From assembly GCF_001984175.1 (NCBI RefSeq), contig NZ_MTQP01000066.1, forward strand, positions 310,001 to 374,000: a stretch of 64,000 bases of DNA. Reading direction: 5' to 3'. Made by a program: the position numbers and the translations under genes. The notes under the pieces are model-generated. The model saw only the letters and a program-made list of their open reading frames with translations, searched no databases and was not told the DNA's origin. The stretch comes from Saccharothrix sp. ALI-22-I. GTDB taxonomy: Bacteria; Actinomycetota; Actinomycetes; Mycobacteriales; Pseudonocardiaceae. Positions 1 to 8,099 of the stretch are shown in pieces. Each line of letters begins with the position of its first letter. Position 1 is the first letter of the stretch.

Positions 1-149
1 ACGTCGCCGGTGAGCAAGGTGACCGTGCCGTCCGGGCTTTCCGCGCCTTGACCAGTGGGCGGCGCCGCAGTCGCCGAGCCGGTCACGGCGGTCATCGCGG
101 CCGCCGTCACCAGCCCGACTGCCAGTAACGCCGTAGTTCTGCGGGACAT
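1..149 (-). CDS. Exported protein, N-terminal part only (probable S8-family peptidase)
   Basis: Only the first 49 codons lie in the window; the gene runs off the left edge. The start ATG follows a strong GGGGGAG ribosome site. The N-terminus is a Sec-type signal peptide: MSRR, then a hydrophobic Ala/Val/Leu core ending in SATAAP. The mature part begins with TVTLLTGD, a motif common at the start of the propeptide of actinobacterial S8 (subtilisin-like) peptidases. The family is inferred from that motif alone; export is well supported, the enzyme identity is not. Confidence 0.6.
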   Translation of the reverse strand, partial: MSRRTTALLAVGLVTAAAMTAVTGSATAAPPTGQGAESPDGTVTLLTGD

Positions 150-324
150 GTCGAACTCCCCCTGTCACCGTGGCAGCACCTTGCCGACTGCCACTCCCCT
201 CAGTGACTAGGACACCGCAGAGAGCCATGAAGTTGCCTGGAGCGCGCAGATCACTGCGGTTTGTGCGGGACCGGGCCGACCACGTGCCGCCGGTCGGTCG
301 GGGTCCGCGGGTCCGGGTCCTCGG

Positions 325-1194
325 CTAATCGCCAATCGAGACACCGCGGAACGGGCGCAGCACCTCGCGGAGGTAGTCCAGCGCACCCCACCGGTCGCCT
401 TCGTGCGCCACGGTGCTGAGGATTTCCCGGAGGAAGACCACGGGCATCCGATCACGCCAACCCGCGTCCAGCGGCCGGACCTCGTGGTAGGCGTCGAAGA
501 AACGGGCGGGCGAGTCCTTGCCGCAGAACATCATGCTGAGGTCCACGTCCGGCCACATCCACGACACCGCCGGATCGATGAACGCGGGCTCGCCCGCCGC
601 AGTGGCGACAACGTTGTTGTGCCACAAGTCGCCGTGGGTCAACGCGGGCGGCGCGGCGGGCACGATCTCGGGCAGTCGCGTGCACAGCCGTTCCAGCGCG
701 GTGCGGTCCTCCGTCGTCAGCACGGCGTCGACTTTCGGCTCGTCCAGGTAGCGCAGGAGCCGTTGCTCGACGAAGAACGCGTGCCCGTCGTCGTGCCACG
801 TATTGCGCTGCGGGAGCACGCCCAGCCACCCGTCGTGCTCCCAGCCGAACCTCGGGCCGCGCACGTCGTGCAGCGCGGCGATCGCCCGTCCCGCGGTCTC
901 CCAGAACGCGTCGGACGCCGGCGGCTCCGGTGTCAGCGCCTCCAGCAGCAGCCAGTCGGCACCGACGTCGAGCACCTCGGGCGTGCTCAGGCCGTGCTCG
1001 CGCAGCACCGTCAAGCCCTGCGCCTCGATCTCGAACAAGGATTGCGGCGCGTCGTCGGTCGTCTTGAGCACGGCATCGCGTTCGGGACCACGAACGAGCC
1101 ACACCGTGTTGACCACGCCGCCGGTCAACCGGACCGCCTCGGCGGCGCCGAACCGGGCCAGGACGTCTTGCGTCGAAACCTCTCGGGCAGCCAA
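325..1194 (-). CDS. Fructosamine kinase / aminoglycoside phosphotransferase-fold kinase
   Basis: About 289 residues with the fructosamine-kinase (FN3K) fold. An early GGVVNTVWLV nucleotide-loop segment is followed by the AVLKT lysine region, FEIEAQGL, the catalytic HGDLWHNN motif and the metal-binding FIDPAVSW segment. FN3K proteins phosphorylate ketoamines on glycated protein amines; related kinases act on small molecules, so the substrate is open. The reading frame extends upstream to 1275, but that extension is an Arg-rich stretch atypical of the family. A TTG at 1194 sits 5 bases after GAGGGGGAA and gives a normal-length protein, so it is preferred. It is divergent from the HAF-repeat gene, with a gap of about 100 bp. 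Confidence 0.8.
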   Translation of the reverse strand: MAAREVSTQDVLARFGAAEAVRLTGGVVNTVWLVRGPERDAVLKTTDDAPQSLFEIEAQGLTVLREHGLSTPEVLDVGADWLLLEALTPEPPASDAFWETAGRAIAALHDVRGPRFGWEHDGWLGVLPQRNTWHDDGHAFFVEQRLLRYLDEPKVDAVLTTEDRTALERLCTRLPEIVPAAPPALTHGDLWHNNVVATAAGEPAFIDPAVSWMWPDVDLSMMFCGKDSPARFFDAYHEVRPLDAGWRDRMPVVFLREILSTVAHEGDRWGALDYLREVLRPFRGVSIGD

Positions 1195-1292
1195 CGGTTC
1201 CCCCTCGATTCCGCTGTCCGGCCGACGCCGGCGCCGTCCCGCCGAGACTACCGTTCGAATCGATTCAGCGGACATCTCGCAATGGAGCGATC

Positions 1293-2429
1293 ATGCCCAA
1301 GTCACGCACGTCCCTCGGCGTCCTCGCCCTGGCCTTGGCCCTGCCGCTGGTGATCGCGCCCGCCGCCGGCGCGAGCGCCGTCATCACCGAGTTACCCGGC
1401 CTGCCCGGCTACCCCACCCACCGCACCATCGCGGTCAACGACCTCGGCCAGGTAGTCGGCGCCGCCTCCGGCAACGGCGCGCCGCGCGCCGTCCAGTGGG
1501 CCCGCGGCAACGTGGCCACCGACCTCGGCAAGGGCACTCCGACCGGCCTCAACCAGATCGGCCAGGTGCTCGGCCTGGAGTCCGTCACCGGTGCCGGCCC
1601 CTACGTCCAACAGCCCCGGATCTGGCACGAGGGCAAGGTCTTCGACCTCACGCCGTCCGGCTCCGGCTGGGTCGTCGCGTCGGCGATCAACAACAACGGC
1701 GTGGTGCCGATGACGTACTCCGGCTCGCCGTCCGGGTACCACCAGGAGCACGCGGCGGTGTGGCGCGACGGCAAGCACACGTCGTTGGCGGTGTCCGGGT
1801 CGCACCTGTCGCTGAGCGCGATCAACGACGCCGGCGTGATCGCGGGGTCGAAGACGCCCATGTTCACCAACGACGTGCACGCGTTCCGCTGCACGAACGC
1901 CACGACGTGCACCCGGCTGGCGACGGTGTCCGGCTCCGGCAGCTACTCGGTGGAGGCGATCAACGAGGCCGGCGTGATCGTCGGCAACCGGGGGAACCAG
2001 GCGCTGCGCTGGGAAGGCGGCGGCGTGACCGTGCTGTCCACGTCCGGCCAGGTGGCCAACGGCCCGCAGGCGCTCAACGAGCGCGGTGACGTCGTCGGCT
2101 GGACCACGGAGTTCAGCGGCGTCCGGAAGGCCACGCTGTGGCCGGGCGGCGGCAAGCCGGTGGACCTGGGTGTGCCCGGCCCGTCCGAGGCGGTCGCGGT
2201 CAACGAGCGGGGTGACGTGATCGGCTGGACGTCGGCGGACAACCCCGACGCGCCGCGCGCGTTCCTGTGGCGGGCCGGGAAGGTCTCCTACCTGGGCTCG
2301 CTCGGCGGCGCGCACAGCCTGCCGGTGGCGTTGAACGACCGGGGCACGATCGTCGGCGAGAGCACCACCGCCGACGGCACGCTCAAGGCCGTGAAGTGGA
2401 CCGTGATCAGCACGACGCCGCTGGGCTGA
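1293..2429 (+). CDS. Exported HAF-repeat protein
   Basis: 378 residues. A classical signal peptide (Lys/Arg start, hydrophobic core, cleavage near AGASA) is followed by many repeats of about 45-50 residues. These contain the pattern A-x-N-[DNE]-x-G-x-[VI]-[VI]-G, for example AVNDLGQVVG, AINDAGVIAG and ALNERGDVVG, alternating with FLW/AVW and LG segments. This is the HAF-repeat family (extracellular repeats, probably a beta-propeller). The function is unknown; such proteins are often surface or secreted adhesion-like proteins. The ATG is preceded by TGGAGCG. The stop codon directly abuts the stop of the convergent kdpE. Confidence 0.85.
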   Translation: MPKSRTSLGVLALALALPLVIAPAAGASAVITELPGLPGYPTHRTIAVNDLGQVVGAASGNGAPRAVQWARGNVATDLGKGTPTGLNQIGQVLGLESVTGAGPYVQQPRIWHEGKVFDLTPSGSGWVVASAINNNGVVPMTYSGSPSGYHQEHAAVWRDGKHTSLAVSGSHLSLSAINDAGVIAGSKTPMFTNDVHAFRCTNATTCTRLATVSGSGSYSVEAINEAGVIVGNRGNQALRWEGGGVTVLSTSGQVANGPQALNERGDVVGWTTEFSGVRKATLWPGGGKPVDLGVPGPSEAVAVNERGDVIGWTSADNPDAPRAFLWRAGKVSYLGSLGGAHSLPVALNDRGTIVGESTTADGTLKAVKWTVISTTPLG

Positions 2430-3101
2430 TCACGCCTGGAAGCGGTAGCCCTGCCCGGGTTCGGTCAGCAGGTGCCTGGGGTGGGCGGGGTCCGGTTCGA
2501 GCTTGCGGCGCAACTGGACGAGGTAGACGCGCAAGTAGTGGGTGGCCGACGTGTAGGTCGGCCCCCACACCTCGGTCAGCAGCCGCTGCGGGCTGATCAC
2601 CTCGCCGCGCGCCCGGACCAGGGCCTCCAGCAGACCCCACTCGGTCGGGGTGAGGTGCACCTCGGACCCGGCGCGGTGGATCTTCTTCGCGGTCAGGTCG
2701 ATGGTGAACGACGCCGTGCGCACGGGCGGCTCGTAGGCCCGCCTGTTCGACCGGCGCACGGCGGCCCGCAGCCGGGCCAGGAACTCGTCCATGCCGAACG
2801 GTTTGGTGACGTAGTCGTCCGCGCCGGCGTCCAGCGCGCGCACCTTGTCCGCCGAGTCGAGCCGGGCGGACAGCACCACGATCGGCGCGGTGGTGGACCG
2901 CCGCAGACCGGTGATCACGTCGATGCCGTCCAGGTCGGGCAGGCCGAGGTCCAGCACCACCACATCGGGCCGGCCCTCCGCCGCGCGTAACGCGGACGCG
3001 CCGTCCACGGCGGTCAGCACGTCGTACCCGTGGGCGGTCAGACTGATCCGTAACGCGCGCACGATCTGCGGGTCGTCGTCCACGACTAAGACGGTGGTCA
3101 T
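2430..3101 (-). CDS. kdpE: KdpE-type OmpR-family response regulator
   Basis: 223 residues. Receiver domain (about 1-118) with the acidic pocket VVDDDPQ, phospho-acceptor Asp in VVVLDLGLPDLDG, Thr/Ser switch and Lys in VTKPF. It is followed by an OmpR/PhoB winged helix with HLTPTEWGLLEALV and the C-terminal YLRVYLVQLRRKLE/GQGYRF signature typical of KdpE. It is transcribed after kdpD with an ATGA overlap, so the two are translationally coupled. KdpE normally activates the kdpFABC K+ ATPase; no kdpFABC genes lie in the window, so its target must be elsewhere or it has been rewired. Confidence 0.9.
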   Translation of the reverse strand: MTTVLVVDDDPQIVRALRISLTAHGYDVLTAVDGASALRAAEGRPDVVVLDLGLPDLDGIDVITGLRRSTTAPIVVLSARLDSADKVRALDAGADDYVTKPFGMDEFLARLRAAVRRSNRRAYEPPVRTASFTIDLTAKKIHRAGSEVHLTPTEWGLLEALVRARGEVISPQRLLTEVWGPTYTSATHYLRVYLVQLRRKLEPDPAHPRHLLTEPGQGYRFQA

Positions 3102-5659
3102 GCCGGCGTCACCTCGGCGATCGGCAGCGAGATGACGATCGTCAGGCCGCCGCCCGGTGTGTCCTCCGCCGTGATGGCGCCACCCATGGCGTCCACGAAA
3201 CCCTTCGCCACGCTCAACCCGAGGCCGACGCCCGGTGTGGCGGCACGGTCGCCCAGGCGTTGGAACGGCGCGAACACCGCGTCGGCCGTGTTCTTCGGCA
3301 GCCCCTGCCCGTGGTCGACCACGCGCAGCTCCACCCGGTCGCCGTAGGCGCTCGCACGCACCGCGATCTCCGGCTCGTCCACCATGATCCGGCCGTCGCC
3401 GTCCACGTCCACCAGGCGGCGCGGGGTGAGTCTGCCGTGCCGCAGGGCGTTGTCGATCACGTTCGCCACGACGCGTTCCAGCAGGCCGATGTCGGCGAGC
3501 ACGGGCGGCAGCTGTTCGGCCACGTCCACGGACACCGTGCGGCGTTCGTCGATACCGGCCAAGGCGCGCGCCACCACCTCGTCGTACGTCACCGCACGCA
3601 GCTGCGGCGCGACCGCGCCGGTGGCCAGCCGGGACGAGTCGAGCAGGTTGTCGATCAGGCCGGTCAGCCGGTCGGCGGACACCTCGACGGTCTCCAGCAG
3701 CTCCGAAGTGTCCTCATCGGACAGTCGCAGATCGGTGTCGCGCAGGCTGCCGATGGCGGCCTTGATGGAGGTCAACGGGGTGCGCAGGTCGTGCCCCACG
3801 GCGGACAGCAACGCGGTGCGCAGCTCCGTGGTCTCCGCACGCCGCTGCGCGTCGGCCGTCTCGGCGGCCATCCGCTGCTGCCGCAACGCCATCAACGCCT
3901 GACCGGCCGCCGCCTCCAACGCCCGCTGGTCGCCCGCCGGCAGCGTCCGGCCGCGCAACGCCAGGTGCACGTCCGCGGTCACCGGCACGTCCACATCCGC
4001 GTCGTCCGGCTCGGCACACGGCTGGGGTCCGACGCACGCCACCCGCTCCCACTCCCCGTCGCGCCGCTCCAGCAACGCCACCGACTCCAGCCCGAAGTTC
4101 TCCCGCACCTTCTCCAGCAGCCGCGCCAACGGGAACGGGCTGGTCAGCACGGTCCGCGCGTAGGAGGCGAGCAACGCGGCCTCGGTGCGGGCCCGCGCGC
4201 CCTGCTCGGCCAGCCGCGCCGAGCGGTCCACCACCAGGGCCACCAGCACCGCCACCAGCAGCATCGCGATCAGCGTGACCAGGTTCTCCGGGTTCGCGAC
4301 CGTGAGGCTGTAGTAGGGCGGGGTGAAGAAGAAGTTCAGCAGCCCGGCGCCGAGGAACGCCGTGGCCAGCGACGGGCCGTGCCCGCCGATCAGCGCGACC
4401 ACGACCGTGGCCAGGAAGAACCCGACCAGGTCGGTGGAGAACGCCAGGCTGTCGCGGAGCAGTGTCCCCACGCCGGTCACGACGGCGGGCAGCACCAACG
4501 CCAGCGTCCACCCGAGCAGCTTCCGCGGCCTGGAGCGCGTGCCGTCGCCCCACCGCCACCGTGGGGCGCGACGCGCCTCGTCGTGGGTGACCATGTGCAC
4601 GTCGATCGGCCCGGACGCCTGGATGACCGCCGCGCCGATGCCCTCCTCGAACACCCGGGCCAGGCGCGAGCGCCGCGACGTGCCCAGCACGAGTTGGGTG
4701 GCGTTCACGCCGCGGGCGAACTCCAGCAGCGCGGTCGGCACGTCGTCGCCCACCACGCTGTGGAACGTCGCGCCGACGTCCTCGGTGACCCGCCGGAAAC
4801 CGGCCACCAGCTGCGGTGACGCGCCGGCCAGGCCGTCACCGCGCATGATGTGCACGACCATCAGGTCCGCGCCCGCACGCACCGCGATGCGGCGGGCGCG
4901 GCGGATCAGCGTCTCGCTCTCCGGGCCCCCGCTGATCGCCACCACGACCCGTTCCCTGGTCTCCCAGGTGTCGGTGATGCTCTGCTCCGAGCGGTACCGC
5001 TGCAACGCGACGTCGACCTGGTCGGCCACCCAGAGCAGGGCGAGTTCGCGCAACGCGGTGAGGTTGCCGACCCGGAAGTAGTTGCCCAGCGCCGCGTCGA
5101 TCTTGTGCGCGGCGTAGACGTTGCCGTGCGCGAGCCGGCGGCGCAGCGCCTCGGGCGTGAGGTCCACCAGTTCGACCTGCTCGGCGCGGCGGACGATCTC
5201 GTCCGGCACGGTCTCGCGCTGGGCCACGCCGGTGATGCGTTCGACCACGTCGTTGAGCGATTCGAGGTGCTGGACGTTGACCGTGGACAGCACGTCGATG
5301 CCCGCGTCCAGCAGCTCTTCGACGTCCTGCCAGCGCTTGGCGTTGCGCGAGCCGGGCACGTTGGTGTGCGCCAACTCGTCCACCACCGCGACCTCCGGCG
5401 CACGGGCCAGCAGAGCATCGACATCGAGCTCTTCGAGATCTATGCCCCGGTGGTAAACGCGTCGGCGCGGCAGCTGCTCCAGGCCGTCGAGCAGGGCCGC
5501 GGTCTTCTCCCGGCCGTGCGTCTCGACCAGGCCGACCACGACGTCCGTGCCCCGCGCCCGACGCCGGTGCGCCTCGCCGAGCACGGCGAACGTCTTGCCG
5601 ACGCCGGGCGCCGCGCCGAGGTAGATCCTCAGCTCTCCGCGCTTGCGTTTGCCCTCCAC
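3098..5659 (-). CDS. kdpD: KdpD-type osmosensitive K+ sensor histidine kinase
   Basis: About 853 residues from the GTG at 5659. The order of domains is the full KdpD set. The N-terminal KdpD domain has Walker A GAAPGVGKT (about residues 15-23) and VVDELAHTN. A Usp-like domain (VVVAISGGPESE, LVLGTSRRS) is followed by a DUF4118 block of four membrane segments (LALVLPAVVTG through LIAMLLVAVLVALVV), a GAF-like region, HisKA with GHDLRTPLTSIKAAIGSL (phospho-His) and HATPase with NVIDNALRHG and GVGLGLSVAKGF. The frame is open to 5842, but the extra 61 residues are not KdpD-like. The GTG lies right before the conserved KRGELRIYLGA. It lacks a strong own ribosome site; see the leader ORF. It forms a two-gene operon with kdpE. 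Confidence 0.9.
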   Translation of the reverse strand: MEGKRKRGELRIYLGAAPGVGKTFAVLGEAHRRRARGTDVVVGLVETHGREKTAALLDGLEQLPRRRVYHRGIDLEELDVDALLARAPEVAVVDELAHTNVPGSRNAKRWQDVEELLDAGIDVLSTVNVQHLESLNDVVERITGVAQRETVPDEIVRRAEQVELVDLTPEALRRRLAHGNVYAAHKIDAALGNYFRVGNLTALRELALLWVADQVDVALQRYRSEQSITDTWETRERVVVAISGGPESETLIRRARRIAVRAGADLMVVHIMRGDGLAGASPQLVAGFRRVTEDVGATFHSVVGDDVPTALLEFARGVNATQLVLGTSRRSRLARVFEEGIGAAVIQASGPIDVHMVTHDEARRAPRWRWGDGTRSRPRKLLGWTLALVLPAVVTGVGTLLRDSLAFSTDLVGFFLATVVVALIGGHGPSLATAFLGAGLLNFFFTPPYYSLTVANPENLVTLIAMLLVAVLVALVVDRSARLAEQGARARTEAALLASYARTVLTSPFPLARLLEKVRENFGLESVALLERRDGEWERVACVGPQPCAEPDDADVDVPVTADVHLALRGRTLPAGDQRALEAAAGQALMALRQQRMAAETADAQRRAETTELRTALLSAVGHDLRTPLTSIKAAIGSLRDTDLRLSDEDTSELLETVEVSADRLTGLIDNLLDSSRLATGAVAPQLRAVTYDEVVARALAGIDERRTVSVDVAEQLPPVLADIGLLERVVANVIDNALRHGRLTPRRLVDVDGDGRIMVDEPEIAVRASAYGDRVELRVVDHGQGLPKNTADAVFAPFQRLGDRAATPGVGLGLSVAKGFVDAMGGAITAEDTPGGGLTIVISLPIAEVTPA

Positions 5660-5664
5660 GGGCG

Positions 5665-5709
5665 TCAGTGTGCTCGTGCCCGTGCCGGCGCGTGGTCGAG
5701 GGTGGTCAC
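5665..5709 (-). CDS. Possible 14-codon leader peptide of kdpD
   Basis: A GTG at 5709 has a strong GGAGGGGG ribosome site and opens a 14-codon frame that ends in TGA only 5 bases before the preferred kdpD GTG start, which has no good ribosome site of its own. It encodes a short Ala/Arg-rich peptide beginning (M)TTLDHAPA. This looks like translational coupling through a leader peptide. Alternatives are a frameshift that removed the true kdpD start, or a chance ORF. Confidence 0.3.
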   Translation of the reverse strand: MTTLDHAPARARAH

Positions 5710-5844
5710 GCCGCCCCCTCCGATCGGCGCAGCGTGCCGAAGTGTTCACCGGCTGTTCGACTCCGCGCACCACCGGACACATAGCCGGAAAACGATACTT
5801 CGCTCCGGCTACCGCCATCCGGGTCAGGAAACGGAGTTCCACAC

Positions 5845-7548
5845 ATGTCGCACGACCACCACGACCACACCCACGAGCACGACCACGTGGAGGTGGAGGG
5901 GAGCTGGCGCGACGGCCAGGACGACCGGCCGCTCTCGGTGGCGCGACGCCGGTTCCTGTCCGGTCTGGGTGCGGCCGGTGTCGCGACGACGCTGAGCACG
6001 ACGTTGGGCGCGACCCCCGCCCACGCGCACGACGGCCGCCCGGCCTCGCCGGTGAACCCGTGGGCCGGCCGCGGTCGCTGGTTCGCGGGCGACCACCACA
6101 TCCACACCAAGTACTCCCAGGACGGCCAGTACGAGGTCGCCCAGCAGGTCGCCAAGGCTCGCGAGTACGGGCTGGACTGGGTAGTCATCACCGACCACGG
6201 CAGTGTCGCGCACGAGAAGTTCTCCATCAGCCAGGTCACGCCCGACATCGAGCAGGCCCGCCGGTCGCACCGCGATGTGCTGGTCTACCAGGGGCTGGAG
6301 TGGAACATCCCGGGCGCCGAGCACGCCACGGTGTTCCTGCCGCCCGGCCGGTCCACCGTGGACATCCTCCAGGCGTTCGAGGCGGCCTACGACGGCGCCC
6401 TGCTGTCCACGCCGGTCGCGAACGGCGGCAAGGGCCTGATCACCCGCTCGACCTCGGCCGACGGTGAGCCGTACGCGCTGGCCGCGCTGCGGTACCTGGA
6501 AGCGCAGGTGCTGTCCGGTCGCACCGAGATCGCGCTGATGTTCGCCAACCACCCGGCCCGGCGCGGCGTGGACAGCCCGCACGAGTTCCGCGGCTGGCGT
6601 GACGCCGCACCGGACGTGGCGGTGGGCATGGAGGGCGCGCCCGGTCACCAGGCGGCGGGCATCCGGACGGCCGACGGCGGCAACGGCACCGGGCGAGGCG
6701 GCTACGACGCCTCGCCGAACCAGGACAGCTTCCCCGGCTACGCCCCGACCGCCACGGAGAACCCGTACCGCACCTACGGCGGGTTCGACTGGATGACCGC
6801 CAAGGTCGGCGGCCTGTGGGACTCGCTGCTGGCCGAGGGCAGGCCGTGGTGGGTCACCGCCACCTCCGACGCGCACCGGGTGCACCAGGACACGTTCACG
6901 CCGGGCACCGGCGACCACGGCAAGACCGGCAGCCGCGGCGCGCCGATCGACACCGGCAAGCCGCAGGTCCAGAGCGACTACTGGCCGGGGTTCTACAGCT
7001 CCACGCTGGTCGGCGCGAACTCGAAGTCCTATGTGGACGTGATGCGCGGTATGCAGAGCGGCAAGGTCGTCGCGGTGCACGGACGGATCATCGACGGGCT
7101 GAACCTGCGGGTGCGCTCGCTCGGCGAGGGTGACAACCGGGGCGTCACCATCGGCGGTCGCACGTTCGTGCGGCGCGGTGACGACGTCGAGGTGGTCATG
7201 GAGATCGACCTGGCGCGTGGCGCGAACTTCGCCGGTGTGGTGGCCCGGCTGGCGAAGGTGGACCTGATCGCCGGTCCGGTCACCGGCCCGGTGGTCGACC
7301 GCGACACGTTCTCCGCGCCGGCGACGAAGGTCGTGAAGTCGTTCGAGGTCGCCCGCACCGCGCGGGGCACGGTGAAGTTCACGCACACGTTCCGCGGTGT
7401 CGAGGGGGCGTTCTACCTGCGGCTGCGTGGTTCGGACGGCAACAAGCTGACGTCGGACGGCCACCCGGTGATGGACGTGATCGGTGACGCCGACCCGTGG
7501 TCGGACCTGTGGTTCTACGCGAACCCGGTGTTCGTGGACGTCATCTGA
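5845..7548 (+). CDS. Tat-exported PHP-domain metal-dependent phosphoesterase-like protein
   Basis: 567 residues. A His/Asp-rich leader (HDHHDHTHEHDH) precedes a twin-arginine signal (ARRRFLSGLG, then AGVATTLSTTLGATPAHA). The mature part carries PHP metal ligands: GDHHIHTKYSQDG, WVVITDHGS, a central FANHPARRG region, and the late TATSDAHRVH motif. This fits an exported PHP phosphoesterase; C-terminal sequences (about 400-567) form a beta-rich domain. The His-rich leader may bind metal before export. The ATG has an ACGGAG ribosome site. The next gene starts in the TGATG overlap, so the two form an operon. The substrate is unknown. Confidence 0.85.
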   Translation: MSHDHHDHTHEHDHVEVEGSWRDGQDDRPLSVARRRFLSGLGAAGVATTLSTTLGATPAHAHDGRPASPVNPWAGRGRWFAGDHHIHTKYSQDGQYEVAQQVAKAREYGLDWVVITDHGSVAHEKFSISQVTPDIEQARRSHRDVLVYQGLEWNIPGAEHATVFLPPGRSTVDILQAFEAAYDGALLSTPVANGGKGLITRSTSADGEPYALAALRYLEAQVLSGRTEIALMFANHPARRGVDSPHEFRGWRDAAPDVAVGMEGAPGHQAAGIRTADGGNGTGRGGYDASPNQDSFPGYAPTATENPYRTYGGFDWMTAKVGGLWDSLLAEGRPWWVTATSDAHRVHQDTFTPGTGDHGKTGSRGAPIDTGKPQVQSDYWPGFYSSTLVGANSKSYVDVMRGMQSGKVVAVHGRIIDGLNLRVRSLGEGDNRGVTIGGRTFVRRGDDVEVVMEIDLARGANFAGVVARLAKVDLIAGPVTGPVVDRDTFSAPATKVVKSFEVARTARGTVKFTHTFRGVEGAFYLRLRGSDGNKLTSDGHPVMDVIGDADPWSDLWFYANPVFVDVI

Positions 7549-8099
7549 TGACCTGGCTCGGCGCCGTGCCCACCCTGCCCGGTGAGCACGGCGCGGCGCA
7601 CGTGGACGCGCTGCTGCTGGCCGCGTTCGACGGTGTGGCAACGGACTTCGTGTGCACGCACATCGACCGCCTCGGCCCGGTCGCCGTCACCACGCTGTCG
7701 GCCCACGTGACGGGCGAGGTGGACGTCGACCGGCTGTCGGCCGCCCTGGGCGGCCCCGTGGTCGTGCTCGACTCCCCCGACCCCGACTCGCCCGGCTCGC
7801 CTGCCGCGCGGGCTGCCAAGGCGGCCCGCGACCGCGCCGAAGGCCGGTGCATCCGCTTCCCCGGCCAGTCCGCGCTCACCGGCACCCACCCGGTGGCGGA
7901 GGTGGTGGCCGGGTCGGCGATCGACCGGGTGGTCGGCATCGGTGTCCCGGTCTCCCCGACCGATCGGGTGGAAACGCTCGGCTTCCTCCGCCCGGTCTGC
8001 CAGGACGGCGAGCTGGTGCTGCTCGTGGAGCCCGCCGTCGGCGGCGTGCTGCGCCCGACGGAGGCGGAGAACCCGCACGAGTGCTGCGGGGGTCATTGA
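7548..8099 (+). CDS. Unknown protein coupled to the PHP gene, Cys/His C-terminal tail
   Basis: 183 residues starting at the ATG inside the TGATG overlap with the PHP gene, so it is translated as its partner. I do not recognise the family. It is an Ala/Val/Asp-rich alpha/beta protein without signal peptide or membrane segment. It has a segment RCIRFPGQSALTGTHPVAEV and a late ELVLLVEPAVGGV strand, and it ends in HECCGGH, a likely metal-binding tail. The tail is suggestive given the metal-dependent PHP partner. The last 7 bases overlap the end of the convergent MFS gene. Confidence 0.7.
   Translation: MTWLGAVPTLPGEHGAAHVDALLLAAFDGVATDFVCTHIDRLGPVAVTTLSAHVTGEVDVDRLSAALGGPVVVLDSPDPDSPGSPAARAAKAARDRAEGRCIRFPGQSALTGTHPVAEVVAGSAIDRVVGIGVPVSPTDRVETLGFLRPVCQDGELVLLVEPAVGGVLRPTEAENPHECCGGH

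Noticed and set aside
5824-7641. 605-codon minus-strand frame opposite the PHP gene
   Set aside because: Arg/Val/His-rich shadow; the plus frame has Tat and PHP motifs.
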